Origin: Myripristis murdjan
Taxonomy: Eukaryota; Chordata; Actinopteri; Holocentriformes; Holocentridae
NCBI RefSeq assembly: GCF_902150065.1
Contig: NC_043982.1
Coordinates: 13,748,368-13,812,367 of the forward strand
Length of the DNA: 64,000 nt
Direction: 5' to 3'
In this document: positions 32,559 through 44,199 of the stretch, piece after piece
How positions within the stretch are numbered: the first letter of the stretch is position 1
Layout: each line of letters begins with the position of its first letter
Notes under the pieces: model-generated
Database searches by the model: none
What the model saw: the letters and a program-made list of their open reading frames with translations, nothing else
What the model was told of the DNA's origin: nothing
Translations under genes and position numbers: made by a program

Positions 32559-32871
32559 CAGCGGTTCTCAACTTGAGTCCAAGGACCCTCAAGGGTCCTT
32601 GAGGGAGTTCCAGGAGCTCCCCAGAAATAATTTCACAACCATTTCATTGACTTGAAGTTAGCCCAGTGACAGAGTAAATAAGAATGAATATTCAGTTCAT
32701 AGTTTTCACACTATTGACTGTTAATCTGCCAATCTACCTAATAGACAGTCATGGAGGAATTAAATCCTATCAGATGGCGATTCCTGAGACTACATCTTAT
32801 CAAATATAGGTCTGCATCCTGATGTGTATCAATTTGGGGGTCCTTGACACCAAAAGGGTTGAGATCAACTG
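32559..32871. mobile_element. hAT-type MITE (313 bp)
   Basis: Starts CAGCGGTTCTCAACTTGAGT and ends TTGAGATCAACTG, so its ends are imperfect inverted repeats of about 30 bp of the CAGNGGTTCTCAA type. It is flanked by 8-bp near-duplicates CTCTAAGT (32551-32558) and CTCTAAAT (32872-32879). An 8-bp target duplication is the hAT signature. It has no coding capacity. Confidence 0.8.
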
Positions 32872-33139
32872 CTCTAAATCACCCGAGTTTCTTGTCCACA
32901 ACCTTCACAGTCCCACTCCTCATCTTGGTCCAAGCCAGTCTTTTTGGCTCACTTTCAGTTTTTTAATTTAACTGTCTTGGTGGATGGGCATCCAAACATA
33001 CACCAAGTAACAGGAGACAAAGCATTATCAGGCGTCGGGAGAGCTGATGATGACGATATGCAACAGGAATGCAACTCGATAGGGGTCGAGTGTTCCTGTG
33101 CTGACATTTTACACACACGTTCAACGATACACTGTAGGC

Positions 33140-33345
33140 CAGTGGTTCTTAGCTATGTGCCACCATGGCCCAGCATTATGTAGGTTTTTGTTCCAACCAA
33201 TCACAACACCAGGGCATTTCACTGTTTAGTTCCCTTTTCTCTGGTTTAATGTGCCCATATCAGTGACATCAGCAGATGCAGATTTTAGTTAGTATGAAAA
33301 CCTGCGTAACTTCAGGCCCTGATGGGACACGACTGAAAATCACTG
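33140..33345. mobile_element. small hAT-like inverted-repeat element
   Basis: Starts CAGTGGTTCTTAGCTATGTG and ends ACACGACTGAAAATCACTG. The reverse complement of the end (CAGTGATTTTCAGTCGTGT) pairs with the start over about 30 bp with mismatches. Flanking 8-mers do not match convincingly, so the target duplication is lost or the ends are slightly off. It is non-coding. Confidence 0.55.
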
Positions 33346-33486
33346 TAGTATGGAGTGTTGTATTCTGCATATTTTCATTCACAAACAACATGACAGTTAG
33401 TACATCATACATTTGGTGTCAGGGATATTACTATACATGTAAGACTGTAAACATACAATTGCCATACTTTGTTAAAAACAACATGC

Positions 33487-35941
33487 TTTATTGACAACTT
33501 TCTTTTGCCAAAACAATTTCCTGTATGCCTCCATGACAAAAGATCATATGCTGTCAATACTTTATCATTTGCCTGCGGAAATAATACTGTTTTGAGGAGA
33601 ATGAGCTGCATGACTAGAAACACAGTTGACAAAATACTTGACAATTAATAACGTACCACACGTACCATTTTAGAACAAAAAGGGATGTCACCTTTCCCTG
33701 CTCCAGAACCACAGACGCTTGTTCCTGGGTCTACAATCAAAAGGGGAAAAGTTTTCACGCTGTCTTGCCACCTTGACCAAAAACAATTTGTACACAACAT
33801 TGTACTGTAAAACAAAGGGACCCTGGGTAGACAGAGCTCCTTTAGACAGTTGAAAACACCTGAAATATCTTTGTGGATCAAAACAAATCCCACTCGCTGT
33901 TCACTTGAATTGAGCGATACATTTACCAGCTTGCAGAGTGACTGTTTTGATCATCTACACCTCATCTGCATGACACGTTTGACAGTGGCTGTAATTAAAA
34001 CATAATTGCCTTTCGCAGCGGGTGTGCCAGCTTTTTAAAATCTACATTCCTGCATACATCCTTGGTTTAACGTAAATTGAGAAGTGTAATGTAAATGTAA
34101 GAACTGTAACAACAATATGTCAACCTAAAGGACAATTATTTCTCCTTTAATTAGCTGCTGGCAGGGCAGAAAAATCAGGTGGACTTTAACGTGCAACAGG
34201 GGTTGTATAATTTCAGTCACGTTTTATTTCTCTTCAAGACATAGCATAGGTTTGGCCCACTGTATCATGGCAACAAATAAAACTGACAGGGCAATAATAT
34301 CAGAGTGGCTGGGTGGTGTTTTGCACAGAAAACATAGCAAATACTGATGTAACTAAAGCAAGCCTCCTGCTGCTCACTGAGGCTTGGAGAGAACTACTGG
34401 TACCTGAGTTCTATTTCATGTTACATGTTTTAGCCGAGATAGGGAGTGGATTCATCTAGCATGTGCAGAGTTTTTCAAGTGAACTGAGGCGTGTTTTTTT
34501 TTTTTTTCTCTGTAGTAGTGAAATGGTTCGTTATAAGCCACCACTGCCATACTCGCAAACACCACTGTTGTGAATCTATGAATGGCAACGGACCAAAAAC
34601 CCCAACAGTGTAAACACAAAGTTAAAATAATATGAAGTAACTGGGAGGTACGACTTCATTAAAAAAAAAAAAAAAAAAAAAGTGTAGGATGCGAGTGAAA
34701 CCTACTGTTATGTAAACTGAATAGCTCTGTAGCCGTGTGCAGTGCTGCCTGATAAAAGTCCTAACAACATAAAAAGTGTCAATCAGTGCAGTTCGTAGAG
34801 TTGGCAAGTACAAGACAAGTCATCACCTGGATATTAGAAAACAGTCAATGTGCCAGTCAGTTACTCCTTGTGTACAACAGTTTACACACTGCAAAACCAA
34901 ACGGAACTAAAAATTAACGCATTAGCGTTGTAAAAACTGAGGATCTTATATGCTTCTCAGGTATTCATTGTTTATAAATGTAAAATTTCTCAGATATATA
35001 TTGTCATTTTCCTAAAGCTCTACCTATTCTTAGTCCTATGGGTACAGTTTCTCAGAACTGCAACAATAGTGTATCTGCTGGTGCTGAGCTCAAATAGCAT
35101 GCTGCTCCGTCCAATTCTCAATCTGAATACAAAATCTGAACTGTTAAACTGTTGCTCAGTATGAGTGAATGACCATTTCTAAACTTCTTCACATAATAAA
35201 CCAAATGAGAACTTTTAACATGACATGGTAAAGAAGCAGAGCCTTTAACCCACAAAGTACACACATACACACAAACACACAATGGCAAGCAAGCACACTT
35301 CTTCTCTGTTCTCGGTGTGATTGTATGAAAGCCACACATTCGCAATCTCAGTGAAAATAATGTAATTTTCCTTCCTCAACTCCCATGGCACTGCTTAACA
35401 CTAGCTGACAAAAACATGCAGATTTTAACATCCTGTTCCATTCAGAATTGGCAACATGTGAGGCCACACCATACTTCATCTGAAATCTGATCAGCTGCGT
35501 CCGCTGAAAGCTCACTTTCTGTTACTGTCCCCCTTCACTGTGCCAGCGGCAGGGGAGGAGGGGTGCAAGTAAGCGAGCCAAGTCCACAGCACCAGCTCTA
35601 AGCCACACCCATGTAGAGTTTGCTCATGAGTGAGGAGTACTAGGATTACCATCATTGCCATTAGCGTTTCCAGAGTCCTTCCTTGGCATTCCACTTGTAG
35701 CAAACTAAAAACAAATCTCTTCTCCTGTTGTTTCTTCTCCTACTTTCCTCTCTGAACTGGCTGTCCCAGCTCCCCCACCAAGGTCTCGTATTCAGCTGGA
35801 AGAACAATCTCACTGACAACCTGCGGACAGGCTTACTCAGAAGTAGTCTCTTTTTGGCTCATGTGTATAAAAATCCTTAGTCATAAAAAGAAAACTGGGA
35901 GAAACACAAACTCCACCCATCGCATGGAGCTGGGACAGAGA
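33487..35941 (-). terminator. dcun1d2: dcun1d2 3' UTR (inferred) with poly(A) signal
   Basis: After the dcun1d2 stop at 35942-35944 the minus strand has no exon for 2.4 kb. A canonical AATAAA (plus tttatt, 33487-33492) may end a long 3' UTR. The stretch includes a run of about 20 A on the plus strand (34661-34680). Nothing else was recognised. Confidence 0.4.
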
Positions 35942-38900
35942 CTATATGGTTTTGCGCTTGTTCCCTGTCACGATTGGCCGAGCAAACTCCACAAAGTCGT
36001 CTATGAGGACAGGCCATGCCCCTGAGGGAAGAGAGAGGAACATAAGATTAGTTACCTTTCCATGTAATCTAGTACAATGACTTGATTTATCCAAGCAGTG
36101 CCCAGTGATGTGGTGGTTGGGACATCTGCCAAAGCACCCACAGATGCCCCCTGCTGGCCTGCCAACACCGAATCATTGAATCACATTATATACCCTGTTA
36201 CTGTGTTATTGTAGCATCCCTCTTATTGTCACAGTTTTGTCACTGGGGAGGAAAGACCTGAACAGCAACTTCATGTCACACAAATTATACAGAAACACAC
36301 CAGAAATTGTTTACGTCCAAATAATCCAGTGAATGATCTGATTTAAGTGAAAGTACATGACTCTACCAATAACAGGACTTACATGGGCTTATTTGACATA
36401 ACATTATATTATTTAGTTACTTACTTATTTTTACTTATTATTATTATTTGATATAATAGAATTCAATCCACAAACATCTCAATATCAAATGAAAACTCTT
36501 AGAACATTTTACCAGGTGGCATTGAGATACATACAGAGCACCTTGATGAAAGTTATATTTTTCTGAGGCTGTAATATGCTCCAACCGTACATGTGGCCTA
36601 TCTTTTCTATTCTTGTCCATTTTTTGTGATTCAATTCTTAAATTTTATTGTTAATATGTTTTAATCTTTTCTGCCCAGCACCTTGAATCTACCTTTGTGT
36701 ATGAAAAGTGCTTTATATTTAAAATTGCTTTGCTTTGTCCTGCCACATTGTTGTTTGTTCAAACAGGCAAACAAGCCCTGCAATCGTGTTTATTAACTTT
36801 GTCGCCTGTCTAAGATAATCAGGACAAGATGTACCATTAGTGGGCATGTTAATGAACGATTGAGTGTTTAGGTTTCATTAATGGGCCTGACAGCAAGATA
36901 AAAGTTCATTGTGGAACTAAGCACAGAGTTATTGACAGATGGACTATTTTAGTTGCTCACCTTCCTCATCATAGTTTGACATGTCATCTGCAATCATATT
37001 GCCAAAGTCCAGAAGGAGGTTCCATGTGTCCTTGGGAATTGACCGCTTGTGATGCTCCTGAATACACCACAGCAAGAAGACCAGAGAGAGAGTTCAGTTA
37101 TCATCACCACCACCAGAGGGACTAAACAGAACATACAGAGGAGAAAAGACAGTGTCCTGCTCTTGCAGAGGGAAGCTGTATTTAGCTGTACAAAATATTA
37201 GGCTGTCTTAGAACATATTCTATAAGTGCAAACCTTCACAAATGTTGAGCATGTCTCCCACCTGATGTTACACCCAAACACATTAGTCTTATAACCTGAA
37301 TTTTAAATTAAATTGATTTCTTGACCATGAACATATACATATGGGATTTGGAATCAAGTCTATCAACAATATTGTTAAACTCTTTAAAAGTTTTTTTTTT
37401 TTTTTTTTTTTTTTTTTTGAGATATCCTGCTGACAGTCAATCAGACTAACAGAAACAAACTCCTTGGTGGAGGCAACAAATAAAACCTTAGTAGTTGAAA
37501 TAAATATTATTTTGTTCATGGCTCCACACTCACCAGTAGAAAGCGGTTCCAGAGGTCCAAGAACTTGAATCGGCCCGTCAGTACCAGATTCCAGTAAGCC
37601 ACAGCCATCTCTAGCTCTGGAGCACAAAGCACAGTGAAAACTTATATCTCCACCAGGTGGCAGCGTGGATGGGATTATGCATTTTGTCGTGTGCATCTAT
37701 CCGCCGCTAAGCTCACTTACTACTGGGTCTATCAGCCTAATATTTTTTTTGTACACAGTTATGACTGTATAATCAAAGACCTCTTGTGGCTGTGGTGATT
37801 CAAAACCTTTGAAAAACTTTGTTTTACACCACAACTGAGTTCTAACTCCTCACTCCTCTATACCTGTCACTAGGGGCTGCAAGTGATCAAAAACTGCTTC
37901 AGTCTGGCATCTAGCTTTGTTTTTTTTTTTTTGTTTTTTTTTGCATTTTTCCATTTCTTTCCTAAGGACAAGGGATCATGTCTTGTTGCTACAGATTTAA
38001 ACACGGTTACATTTGTCTCTTCTTACCAGATATTCAAACTTCCAAATGTACAAACCAGGGCACCTTATTTGGCAGTTGTTGTTTTTTTTTTTGTTGGTAT
38101 TTTCACTTTGAAATTGACATTTTACATCGCTGTCTTTGGTATTATTCCTGTCCAGCTTAGCACACCAAGGTGAGACAATTGTGGCTTGTATTCATTCAAA
38201 CAAACACTACAGAATCGTGGTCATTTGAAATCATTCAATAATGTCAGCCAGATGCTGAAATGCCTTTGTTGGTTAACTTATCACTTATGGTGGCGTGAGA
38301 ACGTACTCTGCATATTGTCTCCCCTTTATTCCACTACTCTCATACACACAAAGTAGCCTGCCCTGCAGTTCCTGTTCACCACCCACATGCCCCCAGACAC
38401 ACCTGTCAGAGATCTGCACTCTACTGAATACACTCCTCTAGTTTTATTCTGGAAAGGACACAGATACCAAGATACCACAGGAACCAAGCCATCAGTGCTG
38501 TTGCACAAGAATTCAACATCTGAGATACAAAAATAACACCAAGGTGAAATGTCTTTCAAACACTTTTACCTAACGGTATTAACTCAGCTCAAACTCAATC
38601 ACAACTAGAACATTTGGTCACTCACAACCGTGTGGGTGTATGCCCCCCCAATGAGTTTAGGAGCTTTCATCAAAGTGGTTTTCGCCAAAGTAAATCAATT
38701 AATCAAAACACATAGAGATCTTTTTACAAATTATTTCTTGCCAAAGGTGAGACGAGGGACATTTTGCCAAAAAACTGTGACTTGTAAAGCATTCATAGGC
38801 AATGTGTCTGTGAGGTACAGTTTTAGGCACAAAACTGCACTCTATTCAGGCAATACCAATGCCATGTATATGAAAACTGACAGGTGTCGTGGTGTTATCA

Positions 38901-41181
38901 CAACCTTTGTCCATATCAAATATTGAAAAAAATCAATCAGTAATTACAGCCTCGGGAGCTTCAATTAGGAAGACAAAATTTCGACGGACATGGGGACAGA
39001 CGTGTGTTGATTACAAATCAGTTGTATCTATAGGACTTTGTCCTGGGATACAATGATGTCAGAGACATGATGAGTTTTGTTTATCTATGTGTTCAATTTT
39101 AAGGTGAACAATTTCATAGTAGTCACAACACACCAATGTAGTTGAAGTCTAGATGTCTGTTGAAAGCCGTTACCTCAAATGTAATCTGAGTTCCCTTTTT
39201 TACAGTCTGCTCCCAAACTTACCTAAGCCCTTCTGGCCGGGATTCTTGGCAAAGTTGAAGGTAAACTGGTAGAAGTCTTTGAACTTCCCTGAGTCTTTCA
39301 GCTCCTGTTCTAGTCTGGGCAGGATCGCCTTGAGTTTCTCAGGACTGTCACACCTGGAGGAGAAATTGAGAACCAAAAAGACATCAAGAATCTGACTATT
39401 TCAAACAATACAGCAATAAATTGCAAGTGATATGAGTGGTAGAGCTACAAGGCTCAATTATGAGATACACAAATTTCAAATTATTGTTTGATAATGCTGT
39501 TTGAAACTCAGTACATTTTTGGAAACAGTATAAAAAACATTTATGGGTTCAAAACACTAAAAACTCACATTTAGCTGATACATACAGTACTCTTACCTTT
39601 CTGTGGAACAGTGTCAGTTTTAAGAACACCACAGTCTCAGGTGCAGAATTTTTAGTTTTTAGTGGTAGAGCTACAGCTATTGTTTGTTTACATTTGAATA
39701 ATGAATTGTGTCTTTAATCCTGCATTGACAACATTCAAGCTTTGTGGCATCTGTCCATTAAGTGGCACCAACTTTATCACTTGTTGCTCACCCAAGCTCA
39801 GCCATGCCGTCCAGGAACTCTTTCCTGCTGAACTCGCACTGTGTGGCAGCTCTGAACTTCCATGCCACCACCAGAACGCTTATGCTGGCCGGGTCCAGGG
39901 TCAGGTCATCACAGAACTGCTGGATCCCATCAATGCCGATCTTATTCTCATCCTGGGGATCTGCAAAGGGAACTAAGGTTGAGTGTGTGGAGAAGTGCAA
40001 GATACAAAATCAACTAGACAGTGCTGGTATAAATATGACCCGCTTTGTGCGTCAGTTCTGAAGCACAAGCACAAATAAAATAACCTGTAGTTGGTTCCCT
40101 GAGCTTGCCTTTGTATCTGTTGTAAAGCTGTTCCAGCTTCTTGCGGTCCACTGAGGTTTTCATGGATTCTTTGTAGTAGAGATCTGGGTTCTGAAAGTAG
40201 TTATCTGTGGCAACTTCTAGTTTCCAGTCATTCTGTGTCAGGCAGTACACGGCTGTCCTCTCCCCTGCCTGCGTGAAGGACATAAACTGCCGAACCTTGT
40301 CCTTCTGCGATGACTTCAGCTTGTGCTGGAAGACAAGTCCATGGACATGCATGCACACAGGTAAATGGGAGGCAAAAACATGCATGTGGAGTTTGCATTG
40401 CACATGCATAAACATGCACATGCATACAACCATAAGACAGCCATCAACTTTCTGGAGCTTTGAATCTAAAACCAAGCTCTGCATTTACATGTAAAAATGT
40501 CTTTATTGCAAATAATTCTTGTGTAATAAATAGCTGAATGAGGATAATCATAAAGTGGATCGCCTACATAGACTTAGGCTAAGTGTCAGTGCCACTGCTG
40601 AAAACGTCCATTATGTGTGCATGCAACTCACAAAGTAAAAGAATCGCAACAAGCTTGCTATCTACTTGAATTCTATTTTAAGGGAAAACACTGCTACTTG
40701 CAAACTGTCATGAGTCCGTTTGTTTACAATAAATACGTCGCCGTGCTAATTTAACCTAGATGGCCATCGTGAGAACTGCACCGTCTTTGCAGAATTGCAG
40801 ACCTGACCCACCCGATGATCAAACAGCAATTCACCGTGACAGGCCAGTCTTTGGCGACCCAGTTTCCAAAGCAGAGGCGTGTGAACCAGCAGGCTCTCTC
40901 TCTCTCCTAACCCAGGGCAGCACGCAACATACCAAAAAGGGAAAGGTACGTGCCGCAAGTGTCCGATCTCAAAATACCAACAACTGACCTTCCATTTCCC
41001 TCATATTCCCTTAGTGAAACGACACATCAGTCTGACAATGCGACACTTGGCAGAGGACACCCCGATCCCCAATATCAGTGTGTCCCCATTCCGTGCAGCA
41101 AACAAGCTATCAGCACTTGCTTATTTACCACTGTTAAAAGAATGGTCTGGGTTTGTCTTTTTTTTTAATCTTACCTACCAT
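35942..41181 (-). CDS. dcun1d2: DCN1-like protein 2 (defective in cullin neddylation, DCUN1D2)
   Basis: Co-E3 that brings the NEDD8-charged E2 to cullins. Exons: 41179-41181 (ATG only), 40109-40325, 39792-39960, 39223-39353, 37534-37616, 36961-37057, 35942-36021; 780 nt, 259 aa, the human DCUN1D2 length. Exon 1 supplies only the start codon (AAAATG|GTAGGTAAG), an arrangement I recall for this family, and exon 2 opens [15 protein letters not shown]. The N-terminal UBA-like domain covers about residues 8-45. The cullin-binding PONY domain includes [69 protein letters not shown] and [16 protein letters not shown]. The C-terminal tail separates it from DCUN1D1 only weakly, so the paralogue call rests mostly on gene order. 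Exon 2 ends at a GC donor (AAAG|GCAAGC) if the family-typical YNRYKDPQDENK is to be made. A GT donor 24 nt downstream would insert GKLREPTT in frame. Confidence 0.93.
37390..37418. repeat. poly(T) tract in dcun1d2 intron
   Basis: Some 29 T in a row on the plus strand (poly(A) in gene sense), about 115 bp past the exon 5 donor. It may be the tail of an old retroposed insertion, but no body is recognisable. Confidence 0.7.
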
Positions 41182-42252
41182 TTTATCACCCGCTGTTTTG
41201 GCCAACTTGATATCCAATTACTCCTGCTGCGCCTGCGCAAAAAGCACTGCGCTACTGTCGGACACCTGAATGTTGGGGGTTGTAGTTTCATGGTACCGCT
41301 AATAACCTCGGCCTTATGTTTTGAATGTCCTTGGGTTAATGTTTCTGCATTAAAGCCAGCTGCCTCAACATATCGTTTTGCTTTATTACTGTTCACAGTG
41401 CTCCCGAGAGTCCTCTAAACCCCATTAAAATGGACATTTTCACAGTTTTACATGTTAAACCGCCGCCTTCTCTCGAGATAAGAAACTCGAGTTGGAGAGT
41501 GAACCAAAACGATGAAACCAGTTCTTCAAACGGCTAGCGATAAAGTTATTGCCTGACTCTTAGATCAATCTTAAACATTTTATGCCACCATTTAAGTGTG
41601 TCGACGCAACTTCACCGCCGCTAAAGCTGCCAAAGTTTAATGCACTTGACATCGATAGCGCTGAAGAAAAAACACCTGAAAACTACAATTCCCATTACCG
41701 TTGAAGATAAAGATATGTTTCGGAAGTAAAGTTAAGATGATCAAAGTTATAATAATTCGCGATAACCCGCAGTGAATGTAGTAACCACTGCTATATTTTT
41801 GTGGCAGTTTGCTGTGTTATGACATGCCACGACGGGCCGTTTCCCCAATAAAGTTGTCTGAGTTCACGGAGCAACAGCTATCGCTAACTCGCTAACGTTA
41901 GCAAAGTTAGGAGTTAGCTTAATGTTGTGTCATGGCAGTCGATGTCAACTCAGCTGGCTGGAGCTGGTCTGACAGCTCCCGGGGACTCGGAGCTAGCTGA
42001 AGTTAGCGAAGAGACTGCTCTACGACAGGGAAAAAACACACGCTCGGTTTAACACAATCACTACTTCAGTGTCGTTGGTGTTTCCGGCCATGTCGTGCTC
42101 CCACCGTCAGCCTAACTTACCTGGCAGACGGTAGCCTAACGCCGCAGCTAGCCGCTGTTAGCCGTTGAGGTAAACATGAAGTTGGTCGTCCAGAAGTAGC
42201 GAGCGCCTGCCCCGACGCTGGCTTCAGCTATGTGGCAGGGGAGGGGTGGCGG

Positions 42253-42285
<33 letters not shown>

Positions 42286-42370
42286 TGGTGGTGTGGTACA
42301 ACAGCATGATTGTTCCCTTCAGCAGTCGTGGAGTGGAGTTCAGAGCCAAGACAGTGCAGATATTTCGCAG
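41182..42370. promoter_or_regulatory. shared dcun1d2/tmco3 head-to-head promoter region
   Basis: The start codon of dcun1d2 (minus) and the presumed first, untranslated exon of tmco3 (plus) face each other here. CpG density is raised at 41210-41240, 41470-41710 and 41820-42300, and no TATA box was seen. A GGC/GGT run is at 42246-42294. A good donor (CGCAG|GTAGCT) after 42370 is a candidate end for tmco3 exon 1. The palindrome GCTAACGTTAGC sits near 41890. Human DCUN1D2 and TMCO3 are also divergent neighbours. Confidence 0.6.
42246..42294 (+). repeat. (GGC)n/(GGT)n trinucleotide run
   Basis: GGC units with one GGCAGC interruption followed by GGT units, lying in the probable 5' UTR exon of tmco3. 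It is GC-rich and able to form structure. Confidence 0.85.
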
Positions 42371-42403
42371 GTAGCTATAGCCTTCGTTATTTACCGTCTA
42401 CAC

Positions 42404-42408
<5 letters not shown>

Positions 42409-42474
<66 letters not shown>
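42409..42474. repeat. (GT)n microsatellite
   Basis: About 33 GT units in tmco3 intron 1, just past the candidate exon 1 donor. Confidence 0.95.
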
Positions 42475-42477
<3 letters not shown>

Positions 42478-42837
42478 GGTGTGCTGGTTTGGAAATTCTC
42501 ATTGAATTCATATGGATAATCTTCATTTTGGTACAGTGTACAACATGATGATTTCACCGCACACGCTGTACTTCCTTGTAACATTTGCACATCTCTGAAA
42601 CACCTCCGGGTGGGGGGGACGGGATGGTGGTGTTGGGGGGTGCGGGGTGCGCGCGTGCGTGCGTGTGTGTTTATCGGACATGCTAAAAAAAAAATTTGTC
42701 CCAAGGAACATGCACCTAACTAAACTAAATTATCACCAAGTTTCTTGACTTCTAATTGTAAGCATTATTCCTATTAATTACTCTATATTCTTAGCAGATT
42801 TACTGACGCTGGTTCATGTTATTGTTTTTATCCGTTT

Positions 42838-42895
42838 ACATTATATTTACATTAGGCATTTAGCCGGCGCTCCCATTCAGAGTCACTTACACTGC
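42838..42895. repeat. diverged teleost interspersed-repeat core
   Basis: TTACATTAGGCATTTAGCCG and AGAGTCACTTACAC resemble, with changes, a core frequent in fish genomes (CATTTAGCAGACGCT, then ATCCAGAGCGACTTACA). A second copy is at 49250-49300. Class is not assigned. Confidence 0.45.
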
Positions 42896-43199
42896 GTGCG
42901 GTGTAAGCTTCATTTGCAAAACCACAGAAATGACAAGTTGCCAAAATGAATGAGAGCAAAAGTCAGGGCGTTGGTGCTTACAGTATTTTTGTAAATCTTT
43001 ATTTAAAAGTAAGAACAGACCAAGAGATAAGGAAAGTTTTTTTTTTGTTTTTGTTTTTTGTTTTTGTCTGAGAGAAAGAGAGCAATTAATTGTTTGAAAA
43101 TGTTGTCTATATATACTTGTGTGTAATATATGTAAAATCAAATTCTGGGAAGTTATATTGCGGAACCTCAACATTTTGGGGTTGCTTAGGTCATTATAA

Positions 43200-43203
<4 letters not shown>

Positions 43204-43252
<49 letters not shown>

Positions 43253-43253
43253 T

Positions 43254-43305
<52 letters not shown>
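43204..43305. repeat. long (GT)n microsatellite
   Basis: About 50 GT units with two GTAT interruptions in tmco3 intron 1, the longest microsatellite of the window. Confidence 0.95.
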
Positions 43306-43306
<1 letters not shown>

Positions 43307-44199
43307 CTTTTCACCAGGCAAGCCCTGAACAGTGGTGCTATTGATTATAGCAACAGTAGCGGAGTAGCTGCAGTCGAGTCAAACGAAGAGGGACAGAGGA
43401 GGGGTTTGGAAAGTAAACATCACTCAGCCTGACTCATGCTCACAAAGGTGTGACTCAGTTGGGCCTTGACTGAATGTATTTAATTCGGGGCCAAGTTATT
43501 ATGCCAGTTTAGTAATAGTAATGGGTAAGTGCATTATTGTCAGGTTGGGGACGGCATTCAGATGAACTGGCTTCATGCTTTGTTTTTTTGTTTTTTGTTT
43601 TTTTTTTGCTCAAGGCACAGCTAAAAATGGAACATGGTGGTGTAGGCAGAATAGCAGGAATTGCACAGAATGGGATTCACTCCTGTGACAAGCCTGTTCA
43701 AGTAGTGTGTAAAGGACTCAGTGCTCTAAGGTGCTATTAGCCACTCAAACAATAGAGTATGACAGTTCACTGGGTCACTTTGAAACAGGTGTGTTGTGTT
43801 TCATCCGGAACAGCTGCATTCTACATAGACTGTCAAATAAGGAATCAGGTTTGGACCACGCCCAGCCTGTACACTAACCTGTCTCTTGAGATTGCACTAG
43901 TGAGCCAAAGTGTACACAGTATACCGAGAAAGGGTGTTGATAGAGGATCAAGCTACAAACACTGTCACCATTAATGCTTTCAGCTCTTTTGATGTCTGCT
44001 CTTTCTCATTCTGCCTCTGTAAGTCATTACTTTTTTTGTTCCATATATGGTGCTTTAAACTATTTTTTTCTTTCTTTCATTTCTTGTTTCTTCCATGCTC
44101 CATCTGCAATAATCTATCTCTCACTCTCCTTTTCCCTTTCTGCACCTCCTCCTCATATCGATCCCCCACACCCCAGTGAAGACAGAAGTCGACTTTTGG

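Noticed and set aside
40110-40484. Longer N-terminus for dcun1d2 by reading upstream of HKLKSSQ in the same frame
   Set aside because: The upstream codons are A/C/T-rich intron with a good acceptor (CTTCCAG) at the H codon; the ATG-only exon at 41179-41181 fits phase and family.
42230-43432. Open frames with long Cys-Val or Val-Cys runs
   Set aside because: They are translations of (GT)n microsatellites in tmco3 intron 1.
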